64,000 nucleotides of DNA from Phaeobacter sp. G2 (GCA_025163595.1 CP104102.1:91870-155869); one strand, 5' to 3'. Numbered from the stretch's first letter, positions 1 through 9,268 are shown. Notes: generated by a model not told the origin, from the sequence alone. Program-made: numbers and translations.

Positions 1-2
1 CG

Positions 3-908
3 TTGGCGGAACGATCAGGCGAACTCGTGCCGGTGGGCCGCGGAGGCGAACGCCGTGCCATCGGGTTGGCAAACCCCGGTTTGGGCGGAAACGCCTATGT
101 CAGCCCGACGCTTTGGTGCGCGATTCAGTATTTGTGCCCGGGCGAAAACGCGCCGGAACACCGCCACTCGCAGAATGCTTTCCGCTTTGTCGTCGAGGGC
201 GAAGGCGTCTGGACTGTGGTCAATGGTGATCCCGTGCGGATGTCGCGCGGCGACTTGCTGTTGACGCCGGGCTGGAATTTCCACGGCCACCATAACGTGG
301 CAACCGAACCGATGGCCTGGATTGACGGGCTTGATATTCCTTTCAGCCAGCAGATGGATGTCGGGTTCTTTGAATTTGGTGCGGAACGTGTCACCGACAA
401 CGCGACCCCCAATTTCAGCCAGGGTGAACGGCTGTGGTGTCATCCCGGGCTGCGCCCGCTTTCCCAATTGAAGAACACGGTATCATCGCCGATCGGCGCC
501 TATCGCTGGGAACATACCGACCAGGCGCTGACACAGCAACTGCTGCTGGAGGACGAGGGCAACCCTGCAACCTTCCAACAGGGGCACGCTGCGATCCGCT
601 ACGTAAACCCGACAACAGGCGGGGACGTCATGCCGACGATCCGGTGCGAATTCCACCGCCTGCGTCCAGGCGTGGAAACCGCAGCGCGGCAAGAAGTCGG
701 ATCGAGCGTGTTCCAAGTCTTTGAAGGGTCGGGGGCGGTCGTCCTGGGTGGCGAGACGAAGAAGTTGGAAAAGGGCGATTTGTTCGTGGTGCCGTCCTGG
801 GTGTCCTGGTCGCTTCAGGCTGACAGCCAGTTCGATCTCTTCCGCTTCTCGGATGCGCCGATCATGGAACAATTGCATTTCATGCGCACACAGGTCACCG
901 GAACATGA
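3..908 (+). CDS. Gentisate 1,2-dioxygenase-like double cupin, 5' partial
   Basis: This reading frame is open from the window edge, so the TTG at base 3 is probably internal and the true start lies outside. The visible 301 residues form two cupin domains. The first has the metal-binding HxH motif in PEHRHSQNAF (about residues 52-61) and a later histidine cluster in FHGHHN (about 93-98). The second cupin (about 215-280) has lost the obvious histidines, as is usual in the gentisate dioxygenase family. That family uses Fe(II) to open the gentisate ring to maleylpyruvate, in the cytoplasm. Family members are about 340-370 residues, which fits a short missing N-terminus. The next gene overlaps by ATGA and resembles a maleylpyruvate isomerase, which supports the assignment. 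1-Hydroxy-2-naphthoate or salicylate dioxygenase of the same family remains possible. Confidence 0.8.
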   Translation: MAERSGELVPVGRGGERRAIGLANPGLGGNAYVSPTLWCAIQYLCPGENAPEHRHSQNAFRFVVEGEGVWTVVNGDPVRMSRGDLLLTPGWNFHGHHNVATEPMAWIDGLDIPFSQQMDVGFFEFGAERVTDNATPNFSQGERLWCHPGLRPLSQLKNTVSSPIGAYRWEHTDQALTQQLLLEDEGNPATFQQGHAAIRYVNPTTGGDVMPTIRCEFHRLRPGVETAARQEVGSSVFQVFEGSGAVVLGGETKKLEKGDLFVVPSWVSWSLQADSQFDLFRFSDAPIMEQLHFMRTQVTGT

Positions 909-1465
909 GCAGCGAAACGGATGCGGCGCGTGCAGCGCTTCGTCAACGCCAGGGCAAAGGGGCACGTTTTGATACGGCCTCTGCGCCGCACGATGATCTC
1001 TTGCTTGCAAGGCGAGGAACAGCGTTCTTTGCAAGGAAGCTTTTGGAGCTGAGCGACACTGACCTATACCAACCTTCTGCATTCCAAGGCCGTTCGCGCG
1101 CCTGGGTGGTGGTTGATGTCAGTTTCGCTGCTCGTCGTCAGGCCGTGATGCTTGAATCGCTGTTCCGCGGCAGGCCAACGGATCTCCCGCCAGATCTTGA
1201 ACATCAGTTTTCAGATCTCGATTTGGCCGAAACATTGCCGCCTCAGGCTATTCGACATTTGTTTCGGCACTCAGAAGTACACCTGAACGTATGTTGGCGC
1301 GATCTATCAGACACACAGTGGGATCTGGAGTTTGCAATGCCGAATGGATCCGTTGCGACGCCCCGGCTCTTGCCTCGGCTTCGTGCCGTCCAAGTTTGGC
1401 ACGCAGCTTTGGGTTTGGGCAACGGCGCAAGCACCCGAGATTTGCCGGTGGAATTGGAAGATTAA
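905..1465 (+). CDS. Maleylpyruvate isomerase-like (MDMPI_N/DinB fold) protein
   Basis: The 186-residue protein overlaps the dioxygenase stop by ATGA, so the two are translationally coupled. The stretch FFARKLLELSDTDL (about residues 41-54) followed by PSAFQGRSRAWVVVDVSFAA matches the pattern of the N-terminal domain of mycothiol-dependent maleylpyruvate isomerases (a helical DinB-like fold). The histidine normally found where this protein has VVDVSFAA is absent, so metal binding may be altered. If active, it would isomerise maleylpyruvate to fumarylpyruvate after gentisate ring cleavage. Alphaproteobacteria do not make mycothiol, so the cofactor would differ or be absent. The family call rests on my recognition of the pattern and on context, and is only moderately secure. 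Confidence 0.45.
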   Translation: MSSETDAARAALRQRQGKGARFDTASAPHDDLLLARRGTAFFARKLLELSDTDLYQPSAFQGRSRAWVVVDVSFAARRQAVMLESLFRGRPTDLPPDLEHQFSDLDLAETLPPQAIRHLFRHSEVHLNVCWRDLSDTQWDLEFAMPNGSVATPRLLPRLRAVQVWHAALGLGNGASTRDLPVELED

Positions 1466-1604
1466 CTTCTACGCCCCCAAAAATATTTACGTATTGGGGA
1501 AATAATTGCACAATATTAAAAGAATCAGCACCTGTTCCCCCACATGGAGGAAGGGTTCGGGTTGCTGCAAGCCTAGCGAGAACAGGTTCCAAAGGGAGGA
1601 AAAT

Positions 1605-3056
1605 ATGGAAACTCAACTTTTGATTGATAACGAACGCGTCTCTGCCGAAAGCGGGGCGACGTTTGACAGAGTCGCGCCAACAAGTGGCCAGACCGTGACC
1701 CGCAGCGCGGCTGCTGGCGTGAAAGACAGCATTGCTGCGGTCGAGTCGGCGCATCGTGCCTTTCAAAGCTGGTCCAAGACGGGACCCGGCGAACGTCGTG
1801 CCCTGTTGTTGAAAGCAGCCGATGAAATCGACGCTCGCGTCGGAGATTTTATTGCGGCCATGCAGGCTGAAGTCGGAGCAAACGAGCTCTGGGCCGGTTT
1901 CAACGTCATGCTTGCGTCGAACCTGTTTCGCGAAGCAGCCGGTCTTGCCACCCAAATTCAGGGTGAAACCATTCCGACCGATAAACCCGGAACCTTGTCG
2001 ATGACAGTCCGCCAGCCGGTGGGGGTTATCCTTAGTATCGTTCCTTGGAATGGGCCGGTGGTTCTGGCGGCACGCGCGATTGCCTATCCGCTGGTCTGCG
2101 GCAATACGGTCGTATTCCGCGCATCGGAAACCAGCCCCCGAACCCACGAACTGATGGCCGAAGCTGTCGCTGCAGCGGGTTTTCCGGCGGGTGTGCTGAA
2201 TTTCATTACGCATGATCTGTCCACAGCGCCTGAAGCTGTTGAAACGCTCATCGCGCATCCAGCGGTTCGGCGTATCAACTTTACCGGATCAACTGCGGTT
2301 GGTCGTATTATCGGTGAAAAGGCCGGCAAGCATCTGAAACGCTGTATTCTTGAACTTGGGGACAAGTCGCCTTTGGTCGTGCTGGATGACGCCAATGTCG
2401 ATGACGCCGTGAATGCTGGGGTCTTTGGGGCTTTCTTGTATCAAGGCCAGATTTGCATGACGACAGAGCGGATCATCGTCGATGACGCCATTGCGGATGA
2501 ATACGTGCAAAAGTTTGCGGAACGCGCGAAAACCCTTCCGCTGGGCGACCCGGCGGCTCAGTCCGCCTGTGTGCTGGGACCGGTCATCAGTTTGAATGCA
2601 GCAGACCGATTGAAAGCCTTGCTGGATGACGCCGTGTCCAAAGGGGCACGGATCGTTGCAGGCGGGCCAGGCGATGGCGCGATGATGCCCGCAACGGTGT
2701 TGGACGGGGTAACGCCTGACATGCGCATCTATGGCGAAGAAACGTTCGGCCCCATTGTTTCGATCATTCGCGCCAAAGATACCGAGGATGCAGTGCGTAT
2801 TGCCAACGATACGGAATTCGGCCTGTCGGCAGGGGTATTTGGGCGCGATGTGACGCGTGCCATCGACGTCGCACAGCGCATTGATACCGGATCTGTTCAT
2901 ATCAACGGTTCGACAGTCGCAAACGAGGCCCAAGCGCCCTATGGCGGCACGAAGTCCAGTGGTTTTGGACGGTTTGACGGACGCGCGGTTGTCGATGAAT
3001 TCACAGAACTGAAGTGGATCACGATCGAACAAAGCGGCCAGAAATACCCATTCTGA
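1605..3056 (+). CDS. NAD(P)-dependent aldehyde dehydrogenase, salicylaldehyde/vanillin dehydrogenase-like
   Basis: The start at 1605 follows a good ribosome binding site (GGGAGG, 8 bases upstream). An upstream TTG in frame has no such site. The 483-residue product has the usual aldehyde dehydrogenase landmarks: SIVPWNGP (Asn149), the general base Glu250 in CILELGDKSP, and the nucleophile Cys284 in QGQICMTTER. The QGQICM..ER form and overall length resemble aromatic aldehyde dehydrogenases of the salicylaldehyde/vanillin/benzaldehyde group. An oddity is LELGDK where nearly all relatives have LELGGK. The gene lies between the gentisate genes and a GMC oxidoreductase, so a role in oxidising an aromatic alcohol through its aldehyde to an acid feeding gentisate is plausible but inferred. 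Confidence 0.85.
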   Translation: METQLLIDNERVSAESGATFDRVAPTSGQTVTRSAAAGVKDSIAAVESAHRAFQSWSKTGPGERRALLLKAADEIDARVGDFIAAMQAEVGANELWAGFNVMLASNLFREAAGLATQIQGETIPTDKPGTLSMTVRQPVGVILSIVPWNGPVVLAARAIAYPLVCGNTVVFRASETSPRTHELMAEAVAAAGFPAGVLNFITHDLSTAPEAVETLIAHPAVRRINFTGSTAVGRIIGEKAGKHLKRCILELGDKSPLVVLDDANVDDAVNAGVFGAFLYQGQICMTTERIIVDDAIADEYVQKFAERAKTLPLGDPAAQSACVLGPVISLNAADRLKALLDDAVSKGARIVAGGPGDGAMMPATVLDGVTPDMRIYGEETFGPIVSIIRAKDTEDAVRIANDTEFGLSAGVFGRDVTRAIDVAQRIDTGSVHINGSTVANEAQAPYGGTKSSGFGRFDGRAVVDEFTELKWITIEQSGQKYPF

Positions 3057-3121
3057 CGCCTGGAATGCGTCAAGAAAACCTCGTCGGGCAAATGCCCGGC
3101 GGGACATTTAGGGAGGAAATC

Positions 3122-4843
3122 ATGAACAAATATATGGACCAAGCGCTAGAGCGGCTCGAACATTCGGTGATCTCTGGCAAGATGTCGCGGCGGGCCTTTA
3201 TAACGACGGCGCTGGCTACGGGCGTGATCGGTGGCACGCCCTTGCGTGCGCTTGCCGACGAGCTGGACAATATCCGACAGGTGCAGGCGGACCGCGTTGC
3301 GAACCTTGGACAGAGCTATGACTATATTGTCGTCGGTTCCGGTAGTGCGGGATGTGCATTGGTTGGAACGCTGGCGGCTAAGACCGATGGCAATATCCTG
3401 CTGATCGAAGCAGGGGATTGGGACACGGCACCATCAATCAGTGACCCGCGCATTTGGTTTACGAACCTTGGTACAGAACGCGACTGGGGCGATGTCGCTA
3501 TACCAAGCGCAGGTGTGAACAATCGTGCGATCCCCGAACACACGGGACGTGTTGTTGGCGGCGGATCCAGCATCAACGCGACAATCTGGGCGCGCCCGAC
3601 CAAGGCCGACATGGATCACTGGGCCGATGTCACAGGCGATGCATCCTGGAATTATGAGGCCAGTCGTGAAATCTATAAGCGTATGGAAAACTGGCAGGGT
3701 GCGCCCAATCCGGAATTCCGCGGAACCGACGGTCCGGTATGGGTGCAACCCGCCCAAGGGCTACTGCCGCTGGTCGACGCGACCCTCGATGCCGTCGCCG
3801 AAGTTGGATTGCCCGTAACCGAAGACCTGAATACGGACCGGGAAATTACAGGCAACGGCTTTGGCTTAATGAATCAGATCATCAAGGATGGACGGCGCAA
3901 TTCTATGGCGCGCGCATTTCTATACCCTGCCTTGGCACGGGATAACGTCACACTTCTGGTCAATACGACCGTGAACCGGGTGATCGTCGAAGGGGGTGTC
4001 GCCGTCGGCGTTGAATGTGTGCGGGACGGTGAAACTGTGGTTTTCCGTGCAGATCGAGAGATCGTCCTGTCGGCGGGTGGTTTCAACACACCGAAATTGC
4101 TGATGTTGAGCGGTATCGGCGACGAAGAAGATCTAAAGGCGGTCAATATCGAGACGGTTCTTCATGCACCCGAAGTCGGCCAGAATGTGCAGGATCATAT
4201 CCTGCATGGGGGCTGTTTGTTTGAATCGCCCGACCCGGTCGAACATCGCAACAGCGCAGCGAACATGTCGGGCTACCTAAAGACTGATTCATCCCTTGAT
4301 CTGCCGGATGTCAGCATTGTTCAGATCGAAATTCCTTACGCAAGCGAGGTTATTGCCAAGGAATATGCGATCGAGAATCCAGGGAATACCTGGGCACTGT
4401 GTGGCGGTTTGGTTGCCCCAAAAAGCCGTGGGACGGTAACTTTGGCCTCGGATAATCCTGACGACCGTCCGGTGGTGGATATGCAGTTCCTGAGCCATCC
4501 CGATGACGTGACCTATCTGGAACGTGCGATCGGCGTTGCGCGTGAAATCGCCCATGCACCGGCATTGAAGGATCATGTGGTCAAAGAGGTCGCGCCAGGA
4601 AAGGATCTACAAGGCGAAGAGCTTGCCAATTTCGTTCGCAATGGCGCCACGACCTACTTCCATTCCGCAGGCGCCTGCCGGATGGGGGCCGATGATCAGG
4701 CTGTGGTTGATGCGCAGCTACGTGTGAACGGCATTCGCAATCTACGGGTCGCTGACAGCACGATCATGCCAAGGATCGTCTCTGTGCCCACGATGCCGGC
4801 CTGTGCGATGATCGGCATGAAGATGGCCGATATGCTGTCCTAG
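3122..4843 (+). CDS. GMC-family FAD-dependent oxidoreductase with TAT-like signal
   Basis: The start at 3122 is preceded by GGGAGGAAAT. The 573-residue protein begins with about 25 polar residues and then SRRAFITTALATG, a twin-arginine signal lacking only the strict consensus, so export as a folded flavoprotein is likely. The FAD-binding motif YIVVGSGSAGCALVG lies near residues 64-78, and the GMC signature GRVVGGGSSINATIWAR follows near 140. The C-terminal catalytic His is present in YFHSAGACRMG. The second catalytic position, usually Asn or His in a GNTN or NPN motif, reads SVPTMPACAMIG, so this residue seems replaced. The family oxidises alcohols such as choline, polyethylene glycol and aromatic alcohols. 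Together with the upstream aldehyde dehydrogenase it could oxidise an alcohol to an acid. It is the last gene of its operon. Confidence 0.85.
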   Translation: MNKYMDQALERLEHSVISGKMSRRAFITTALATGVIGGTPLRALADELDNIRQVQADRVANLGQSYDYIVVGSGSAGCALVGTLAAKTDGNILLIEAGDWDTAPSISDPRIWFTNLGTERDWGDVAIPSAGVNNRAIPEHTGRVVGGGSSINATIWARPTKADMDHWADVTGDASWNYEASREIYKRMENWQGAPNPEFRGTDGPVWVQPAQGLLPLVDATLDAVAEVGLPVTEDLNTDREITGNGFGLMNQIIKDGRRNSMARAFLYPALARDNVTLLVNTTVNRVIVEGGVAVGVECVRDGETVVFRADREIVLSAGGFNTPKLLMLSGIGDEEDLKAVNIETVLHAPEVGQNVQDHILHGGCLFESPDPVEHRNSAANMSGYLKTDSSLDLPDVSIVQIEIPYASEVIAKEYAIENPGNTWALCGGLVAPKSRGTVTLASDNPDDRPVVDMQFLSHPDDVTYLERAIGVAREIAHAPALKDHVVKEVAPGKDLQGEELANFVRNGATTYFHSAGACRMGADDQAVVDAQLRVNGIRNLRVADSTIMPRIVSVPTMPACAMIGMKMADMLS

Positions 4844-4863
4844 GTCTCAGCACGCGACAATCG

Positions 4864-4892
4864 ACGCCGGGCGGTATGTATCCGCCCGGCGT
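4864..4892 (+). terminator. Rho-independent terminator after the GMC gene
   Basis: An 11-bp perfect stem (4864-4874 paired with 4882-4892) with a 7-base loop lies 20 bases after the stop codon of the GMC oxidoreductase and runs into GTTTCCC. The U-tract is short, so its strength is uncertain. Confidence 0.7.
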
Positions 4893-5613
4893 TTCCCACG
4901 TCTACGCGCCGCAGCGAGACCGTCGAATTTTTGCCTGCAAGCGTCGGGGGAATCCTACAAATCGACGCCAATGGGCGTTTTCCGTTCGTCAAAGGCGACG
5001 CGCAGGAAAACATCGCCCGCCGCCTTCCTAGGTCTCAAACCCGACAAAGCGCCTCTCGCCGATCATATGGTTGAGGGGCTTGAATTGGTTGGCAGGATGC
5101 ATTGCGACACGCTGAACCTGTTTCTGGGCAGCGCTCTACAATGAAGACACGGGGCACCAGAACACCACCAGATAGAGACATACGGATCAGCCATTGCAAA
5201 AGAAACAGAATACAGCCTGTCCCATTGGCTGCTTGTCATAAATCCCGCAAAGCCACTGAGCATATGGAGTGAAACGCAGGGGTGTGATGTAAGTATCTGT
5301 AATTATTATATTATAATGAAGCGCCCCTCGAAATAGGCAAGCGTCGCGTCTGAGACATTTCGCGCCTATTTGGGTGCCGCTTCTGAACCAGTAGCCAAGA
5401 ACAATGTCTTAAAGCAGCATCCACACAGTGAAACACTGGTGTTTCGCCCAAGACGGCAAAAGCAGAAGCGGCTGCCTTGGGTCAAGAGTCACCAGCGAGA
5501 CAACAAAGTTTTACGTGTGCTGACATCGAACAAACGCAGGCGAGACGGTGGACGCTCGTCGGTCGTCGGTACACGTCTATCAGAACGTCCACCGACATAT
5601 GGGAGGAATAAAA
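4893..5613. other. Intergenic region upstream of the ABC operon, no gene recognised
   Basis: About 720 bases hold no recognisable gene. The stretch 4965-5145 has short coding-like segments in two + frames that end in stops and could be gene debris, but I cannot name a parent. An AT-rich stretch includes a perfect TATAAT at 5312-5317 without a convincing -35 element. A TGAGACA heptamer lies at 5351-5357, the same as the half-site of the palindrome near 22450. The ABC operon promoter is presumably in the last 300 bases. Confidence 0.4.
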
Positions 5614-6687
5614 ATGAAATTTTGGTCTCTTGCCGGTCTTGGTATGGCCTCGGCGTTGCTGTGTGCGACGACCACCGGGGCGGTCGCCCAAGACGACGCT
5701 GCGAAAAAACTGTTTCTGGGCGTGGGGAACACCAGCTCGGAATATTGGCAGCAGATGATCTGGGGCGCCACGACGATGATGGAATCGGTCGATGGCACCG
5801 TTGAAATCATCAGCAACGATTTCGACCCGCAGAAATCCATGCAGAACATGAGCGCCCTGGTCGCCGCCGGCTGCGAAGGCTGCATGTTCACCTGGTTCCC
5901 GGATTCGCCCTCGATCACAAAGGTTCTGGTTAACCGGGTTGAACAGGCGGGCGGCGTGATCACCACGCTGTGGAACCGTCCCGAAGAACTGCACCCCTGG
6001 GATACCGCGCCGGACACATGGATCGCCAACATCTCTTTTGACGGTGTGTTCGCGGGCCATGAAAACGGCAAAGCCCTGTGTGCCGCCTTGGGCGGGACGG
6101 GTGAAATCGTGGTGCTGCGCGGCACGCCCGACAACGCGCCCGCAAAACAGCGGAACATGGGTCTGGACAAAGCCCTGGAAGAATGTCCCGGCATGACCAT
6201 TCTGGACGAACAGGTCGCGGACTGGCAGCAGTCGAAGGCGCAGGATGTCATGCGCACCTGGCTGGTCAAATACGGTGATCGGATCAAGGGCGTCTATGGC
6301 GCAAACGATGCCATGGCCCTGGGCGCTGTCGCTGCCCTGCGCGAAGTTGGCCTGAATGGCAAAGTGCCGGTATCGGGCACTGACGGATCCAGCGACGTGG
6401 TCAAACTGATCCAGACGGGTGAAATGCTGTCCACCGTGGCGGGCTTGTCCGAATACCAGGGCGCCGTGGCTGCCGCGATGCTGTATGCGGTCCGCGTTGG
6501 CGATCTGAGCCCCGAAGATATGGCCGAAGCACAGCGGGATTTCTTTATCGAGCAGGTCCTGGTGACCAAGGAAAACGCAGACGCATTCCTGGAAACGGTA
6601 AAAGACCCGGCTGACTATTCCTATGAAAAGATCAAGGCGGATTTTTGGGCCAAGTCTGCCGGCCAAATTCCTCCTGGTGTGAACTGA
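5614..6687 (+). CDS. Periplasmic sugar-type substrate-binding protein of an ABC importer
   Basis: The start at 5614 follows GGGAGGAATAAAA. The 357-residue product opens with a signal peptide (MKFWSLAGLGMASALLC..., cleavage probably after AVA near residue 24). The mature part has the type 1 periplasmic binding fold of the ribose/galactose group: LFLGVGNTSSEYWQQM at the N-terminus, the two-domain hinge pattern, and VYGANDAMALGAVAALRE near residue 230. It would capture a ligand in the periplasm and deliver it to the two permeases encoded next to it. The ligand cannot be read from sequence; sugars, polyols and some cyclic alcohols are known for this family. It is the first gene of the operon 5614-10243. 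Confidence 0.88.
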   Translation: MKFWSLAGLGMASALLCATTTGAVAQDDAAKKLFLGVGNTSSEYWQQMIWGATTMMESVDGTVEIISNDFDPQKSMQNMSALVAAGCEGCMFTWFPDSPSITKVLVNRVEQAGGVITTLWNRPEELHPWDTAPDTWIANISFDGVFAGHENGKALCAALGGTGEIVVLRGTPDNAPAKQRNMGLDKALEECPGMTILDEQVADWQQSKAQDVMRTWLVKYGDRIKGVYGANDAMALGAVAALREVGLNGKVPVSGTDGSSDVVKLIQTGEMLSTVAGLSEYQGAVAAAMLYAVRVGDLSPEDMAEAQRDFFIEQVLVTKENADAFLETVKDPADYSYEKIKADFWAKSAGQIPPGVN

Positions 6688-6698
6688 GGACTTTGAAA

Positions 6699-7754
6699 AT
6701 GCAGGACGGATTCAAAACGTCCGGCGCTCGCGATCTAGAGCTCTCCTCCCGCAAGGGGGGAGAGTTGCCTTCCGGCCCCAAGGCCGATTGGTGGAAGCAA
6801 GCGTCGAACATCCTTCAGAAACACGGGCCTCTGGTGGCCTTGGTTGGGCTTTGTATACTGTTTTCGCTCGCGGCGCCGAACTTTGCCAGCTTGGGCAATT
6901 TCGTGGCCGTACTGGAAGCAGCCGCCGTACCGGCGATTGTCGCCATTGGCCTGACCTTTGTCTTAATGCAGGCGTCGATTGACCTGTCGGTCGAGGGTGT
7001 GTCCTCTTTGGGCAATATCATCGTGTCGATCATGGTTGCCAATACGGTGACGGGCACGGATATCGGCCTGTGGGCACTGCCGCTGGTCATCGCCACCGGC
7101 GCGGCCATCGGCCTGCTGAACGGGGTTATTTCGATCTACGCCCGGATGCCGTCGCTGATCGTGACGCTGGGGTCCTGGCTGATCGCCTTGGGGCTGGCAT
7201 CGCTATTGTTTCCAAACAGGCAGCCGCAGATTCTGGATACGCGGATCACTTCTTTGGCGATCGACAAACATTTCGGGGTCAGCAGCTTGGTCTATCTGGC
7301 CGTAGCGATCGCCCTTCTGGCCATACTGGTCGAGAAAAATACGGTCTTTGGCAGGATGAGCCGCGCCATCGGCGAAAACGAACCCGTTCTCCGGATGTCG
7401 GGTATCCGGGTGAACCGCTATAAGATGGCGGCCTTTACCGTGGCGGGCGCCTGTTTCGCTATTGCGGGCCTGTTTATCGCCGCGCGGATCGGTGTCGGTA
7501 ATCCCCGGTCGGGGATCGGCCTGCTGTTTCCCAGCATCGCGGCCTGCGTTGTCGGCGGCACCCTTCTTTCGGGGGGGCATGGCGGTATCCGTCAGTCGAT
7601 GATCGGGGTTCTGATCCTCGTGACACTGCGCAATGGCCTTATTCAGATCGGCGTCGACCCCCTGCTTCAAAGTGCAGTGGAGGGGGCTGTCATCATCACC
7701 GCGGTTGCCGCATCCACCTGGCATCTGCGAAGCAAGATCAGGATCATCAAATGA
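6699..7754 (+). CDS. Ribose-type (RbsC family) ABC permease 1
   Basis: The start at 6699 has GAGGA upstream, 11 bases after the binding-protein stop. The 351-residue product has a hydrophilic N-terminal extension of about 45 residues and then 8-10 predicted membrane segments of the BPD_transp_2 family. Characteristic runs are VALVGLCILFSLAAPNF, the VEGVSSLGNIIVSIM loop after an early helix, and GGTLLSGGHGGIRQSMIGV near the C-terminus. It forms the translocation channel in the inner membrane with the second permease at 9278. Its end overlaps the ATPase start by ATGA, showing translational coupling. Confidence 0.9.
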   Translation: MQDGFKTSGARDLELSSRKGGELPSGPKADWWKQASNILQKHGPLVALVGLCILFSLAAPNFASLGNFVAVLEAAAVPAIVAIGLTFVLMQASIDLSVEGVSSLGNIIVSIMVANTVTGTDIGLWALPLVIATGAAIGLLNGVISIYARMPSLIVTLGSWLIALGLASLLFPNRQPQILDTRITSLAIDKHFGVSSLVYLAVAIALLAILVEKNTVFGRMSRAIGENEPVLRMSGIRVNRYKMAAFTVAGACFAIAGLFIAARIGVGNPRSGIGLLFPSIAACVVGGTLLSGGHGGIRQSMIGVLILVTLRNGLIQIGVDPLLQSAVEGAVIITAVAASTWHLRSKIRIIK

Positions 7755-9268
7755 CAATTGCGCTCTCTCTTCACGGCGTGGAAAAGCGCTTTGGCGACGT
7801 TGTCGCATTGGACAATGTCAACGTGTCTTTGCATGAAGGCGAAGTCCTGGGGCTTATCGGGCAGAATGGTTCGGGAAAGTCCTCTCTTATGAAAATCATG
7901 TCGGGGCTGTACCGTCCCGACGGTGGCGAGGTGCGTGTCGGCGGAAAGGTGGTGCAGCTACGCTCGCCGCTGGATGCAGGCCGGGCCGGGATCGGGCTGG
8001 TGCATCAGGAACAATCCCTGATCGGCAGCCTAAGCGTGGCCGAAAACCTGTTCCTGGACAAACCGGCGGCCTATGCGCGCTGGGGCAGTTATCGCTGGAC
8101 GGCAATGAAGGACGAGGCCAGACGGCAACTGGAAAAGGTTGAGCTGGATATCGACCCGTTCACCCCGCTGGGCGATCTGTCCTTTGGTGAACGCCAGATG
8201 GTGGAACTGGCCAAGGTTCTGACCCTGGAAGAACTGGTCGATGGGCATCTGGTGATCTTGTTCGACGAACCGACCGCCGTCTTGAACCCGCCCGAGATCG
8301 AGGCACTGTTTTCGCAGATCAGGCGGATCAAGCATCGCTCCTCTGTGGTGTTCGTGTCGCACCGGATGGACGAAATCCTGGATATTTCCGACCGGGTCCT
8401 GGTCATGAGCGACGGTCGCAACGTGGCCGAGCGCGAAAAAGACAAGGTCAATGTGGACGAACTGTACGAACTGATGGTCGGTAAGCAACGGATCGACCGT
8501 GTCGCCCGTCGCCCGCGTGACGCGCATCTGGGCAGCAGCAGGGTGCTGGAGGTTGAAAACATGTCGGTCCCCGGCGAGGTTCACGACGTGAGTTTCAGTA
8601 TGGCGCCGGGTGAAATCCTTGGCGTGATCGGGGTGCAGGGATCGGGCGCGGAATCGGTTTTGCGCACGATTTTTGGCATGGCAGACCGCTGGAGCGGTAG
8701 CATTCGTTTCGACGGGAAACCGCTTGAAATCGACGCGCCTTCGGCGGCTGTAGCGCGGGGCATCGGCTATCTGCCGGCGGAACGCAAAACCGAAGGCATG
8801 GTGCGCAACACCAGCGTGTCGGAAAACGCCGCGATCACCTTTGGTTGGCAGCACGCTGCCGGACCGGGGATGGTGTCGCGTCGCCGAGAAAAGGCGCCGA
8901 TCAAGGACTGGGTCGCCAAGCTGGCGATCAAGACCCCGTCGATCGAACACCAGATCGACCTGCTGTCTGGCGGAAACCAGCAAAAGGTGGTGCTTAGCAA
9001 ATGGCTGTTGGGCAATTCGCTGAAGCTGCTGATGCTGGACCATCCGACGCGTGGGCTTGATCCGGGTGCCCGGGCCGATCTCTTTGCAGCGATCCGCGAG
9101 CTGGCCGACAAGGGCCTGGCGATCCTGCTTGTTGGCGATACGCTTGATGAGGTTCTTAGCCTTTCTGACGAGATCATCGTCATGAAGGACGGCATGATCA
9201 GCGCACATATCGCCCAGGTTCAACAAAGCCCGCCTTCGGAAGAAGAGCTTGTCCGGGCCATGGTTTGA
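7751..9268 (+). CDS. Ribose-type (RbsA family) ABC ATPase with two nucleotide-binding domains
   Basis: The 505-residue protein is a tandem ATPase that drives the importer from the cytoplasmic face. Domain 1 has Walker A GQNGSGKSS (about residue 37), signature LSFGERQMVELAK and Walker B ILFDEPTAVLNP. Domain 2 has the degenerate P-loop GVQGSGAES usual in this family, a full signature LSGGNQQKVVLSKW, and Walker B LMLDHPTRGLDPG. In domain 2 the catalytic Glu after the Walker B Asp is His, so domain 2 is unlikely to hydrolyse ATP. That fits asymmetric ATPases in which one site is structural. It is coupled to both neighbouring permease genes. Confidence 0.92.
   Translation: MTIALSLHGVEKRFGDVVALDNVNVSLHEGEVLGLIGQNGSGKSSLMKIMSGLYRPDGGEVRVGGKVVQLRSPLDAGRAGIGLVHQEQSLIGSLSVAENLFLDKPAAYARWGSYRWTAMKDEARRQLEKVELDIDPFTPLGDLSFGERQMVELAKVLTLEELVDGHLVILFDEPTAVLNPPEIEALFSQIRRIKHRSSVVFVSHRMDEILDISDRVLVMSDGRNVAEREKDKVNVDELYELMVGKQRIDRVARRPRDAHLGSSRVLEVENMSVPGEVHDVSFSMAPGEILGVIGVQGSGAESVLRTIFGMADRWSGSIRFDGKPLEIDAPSAAVARGIGYLPAERKTEGMVRNTSVSENAAITFGWQHAAGPGMVSRRREKAPIKDWVAKLAIKTPSIEHQIDLLSGGNQQKVVLSKWLLGNSLKLLMLDHPTRGLDPGARADLFAAIRELADKGLAILLVGDTLDEVLSLSDEIIVMKDGMISAHIAQVQQSPPSEEELVRAMV

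Noticed and set aside
1506..1604. N-terminal extension of the aldehyde dehydrogenase from a TTG
   Set aside because: No ribosome binding site, atypical residues, and a strong GGGAGG site before the ATG at 1605.
4965..5145. Possible pseudogene in the gap before the ABC operon
   Set aside because: Short coding-like stretches are present, but I could not match them to any family, so no gene is claimed.
5482..6666. A 394-codon open frame antisense to the periplasmic binding protein
   Set aside because: The binding protein has a signal peptide and fold motifs; the antisense frame has no homology pattern.
8030..9226. A 398-codon open frame antisense to the ABC ATPase
   Set aside because: Same reason: the ATPase motifs on the + strand are complete, and the antisense translation is His/Arg-rich and featureless.
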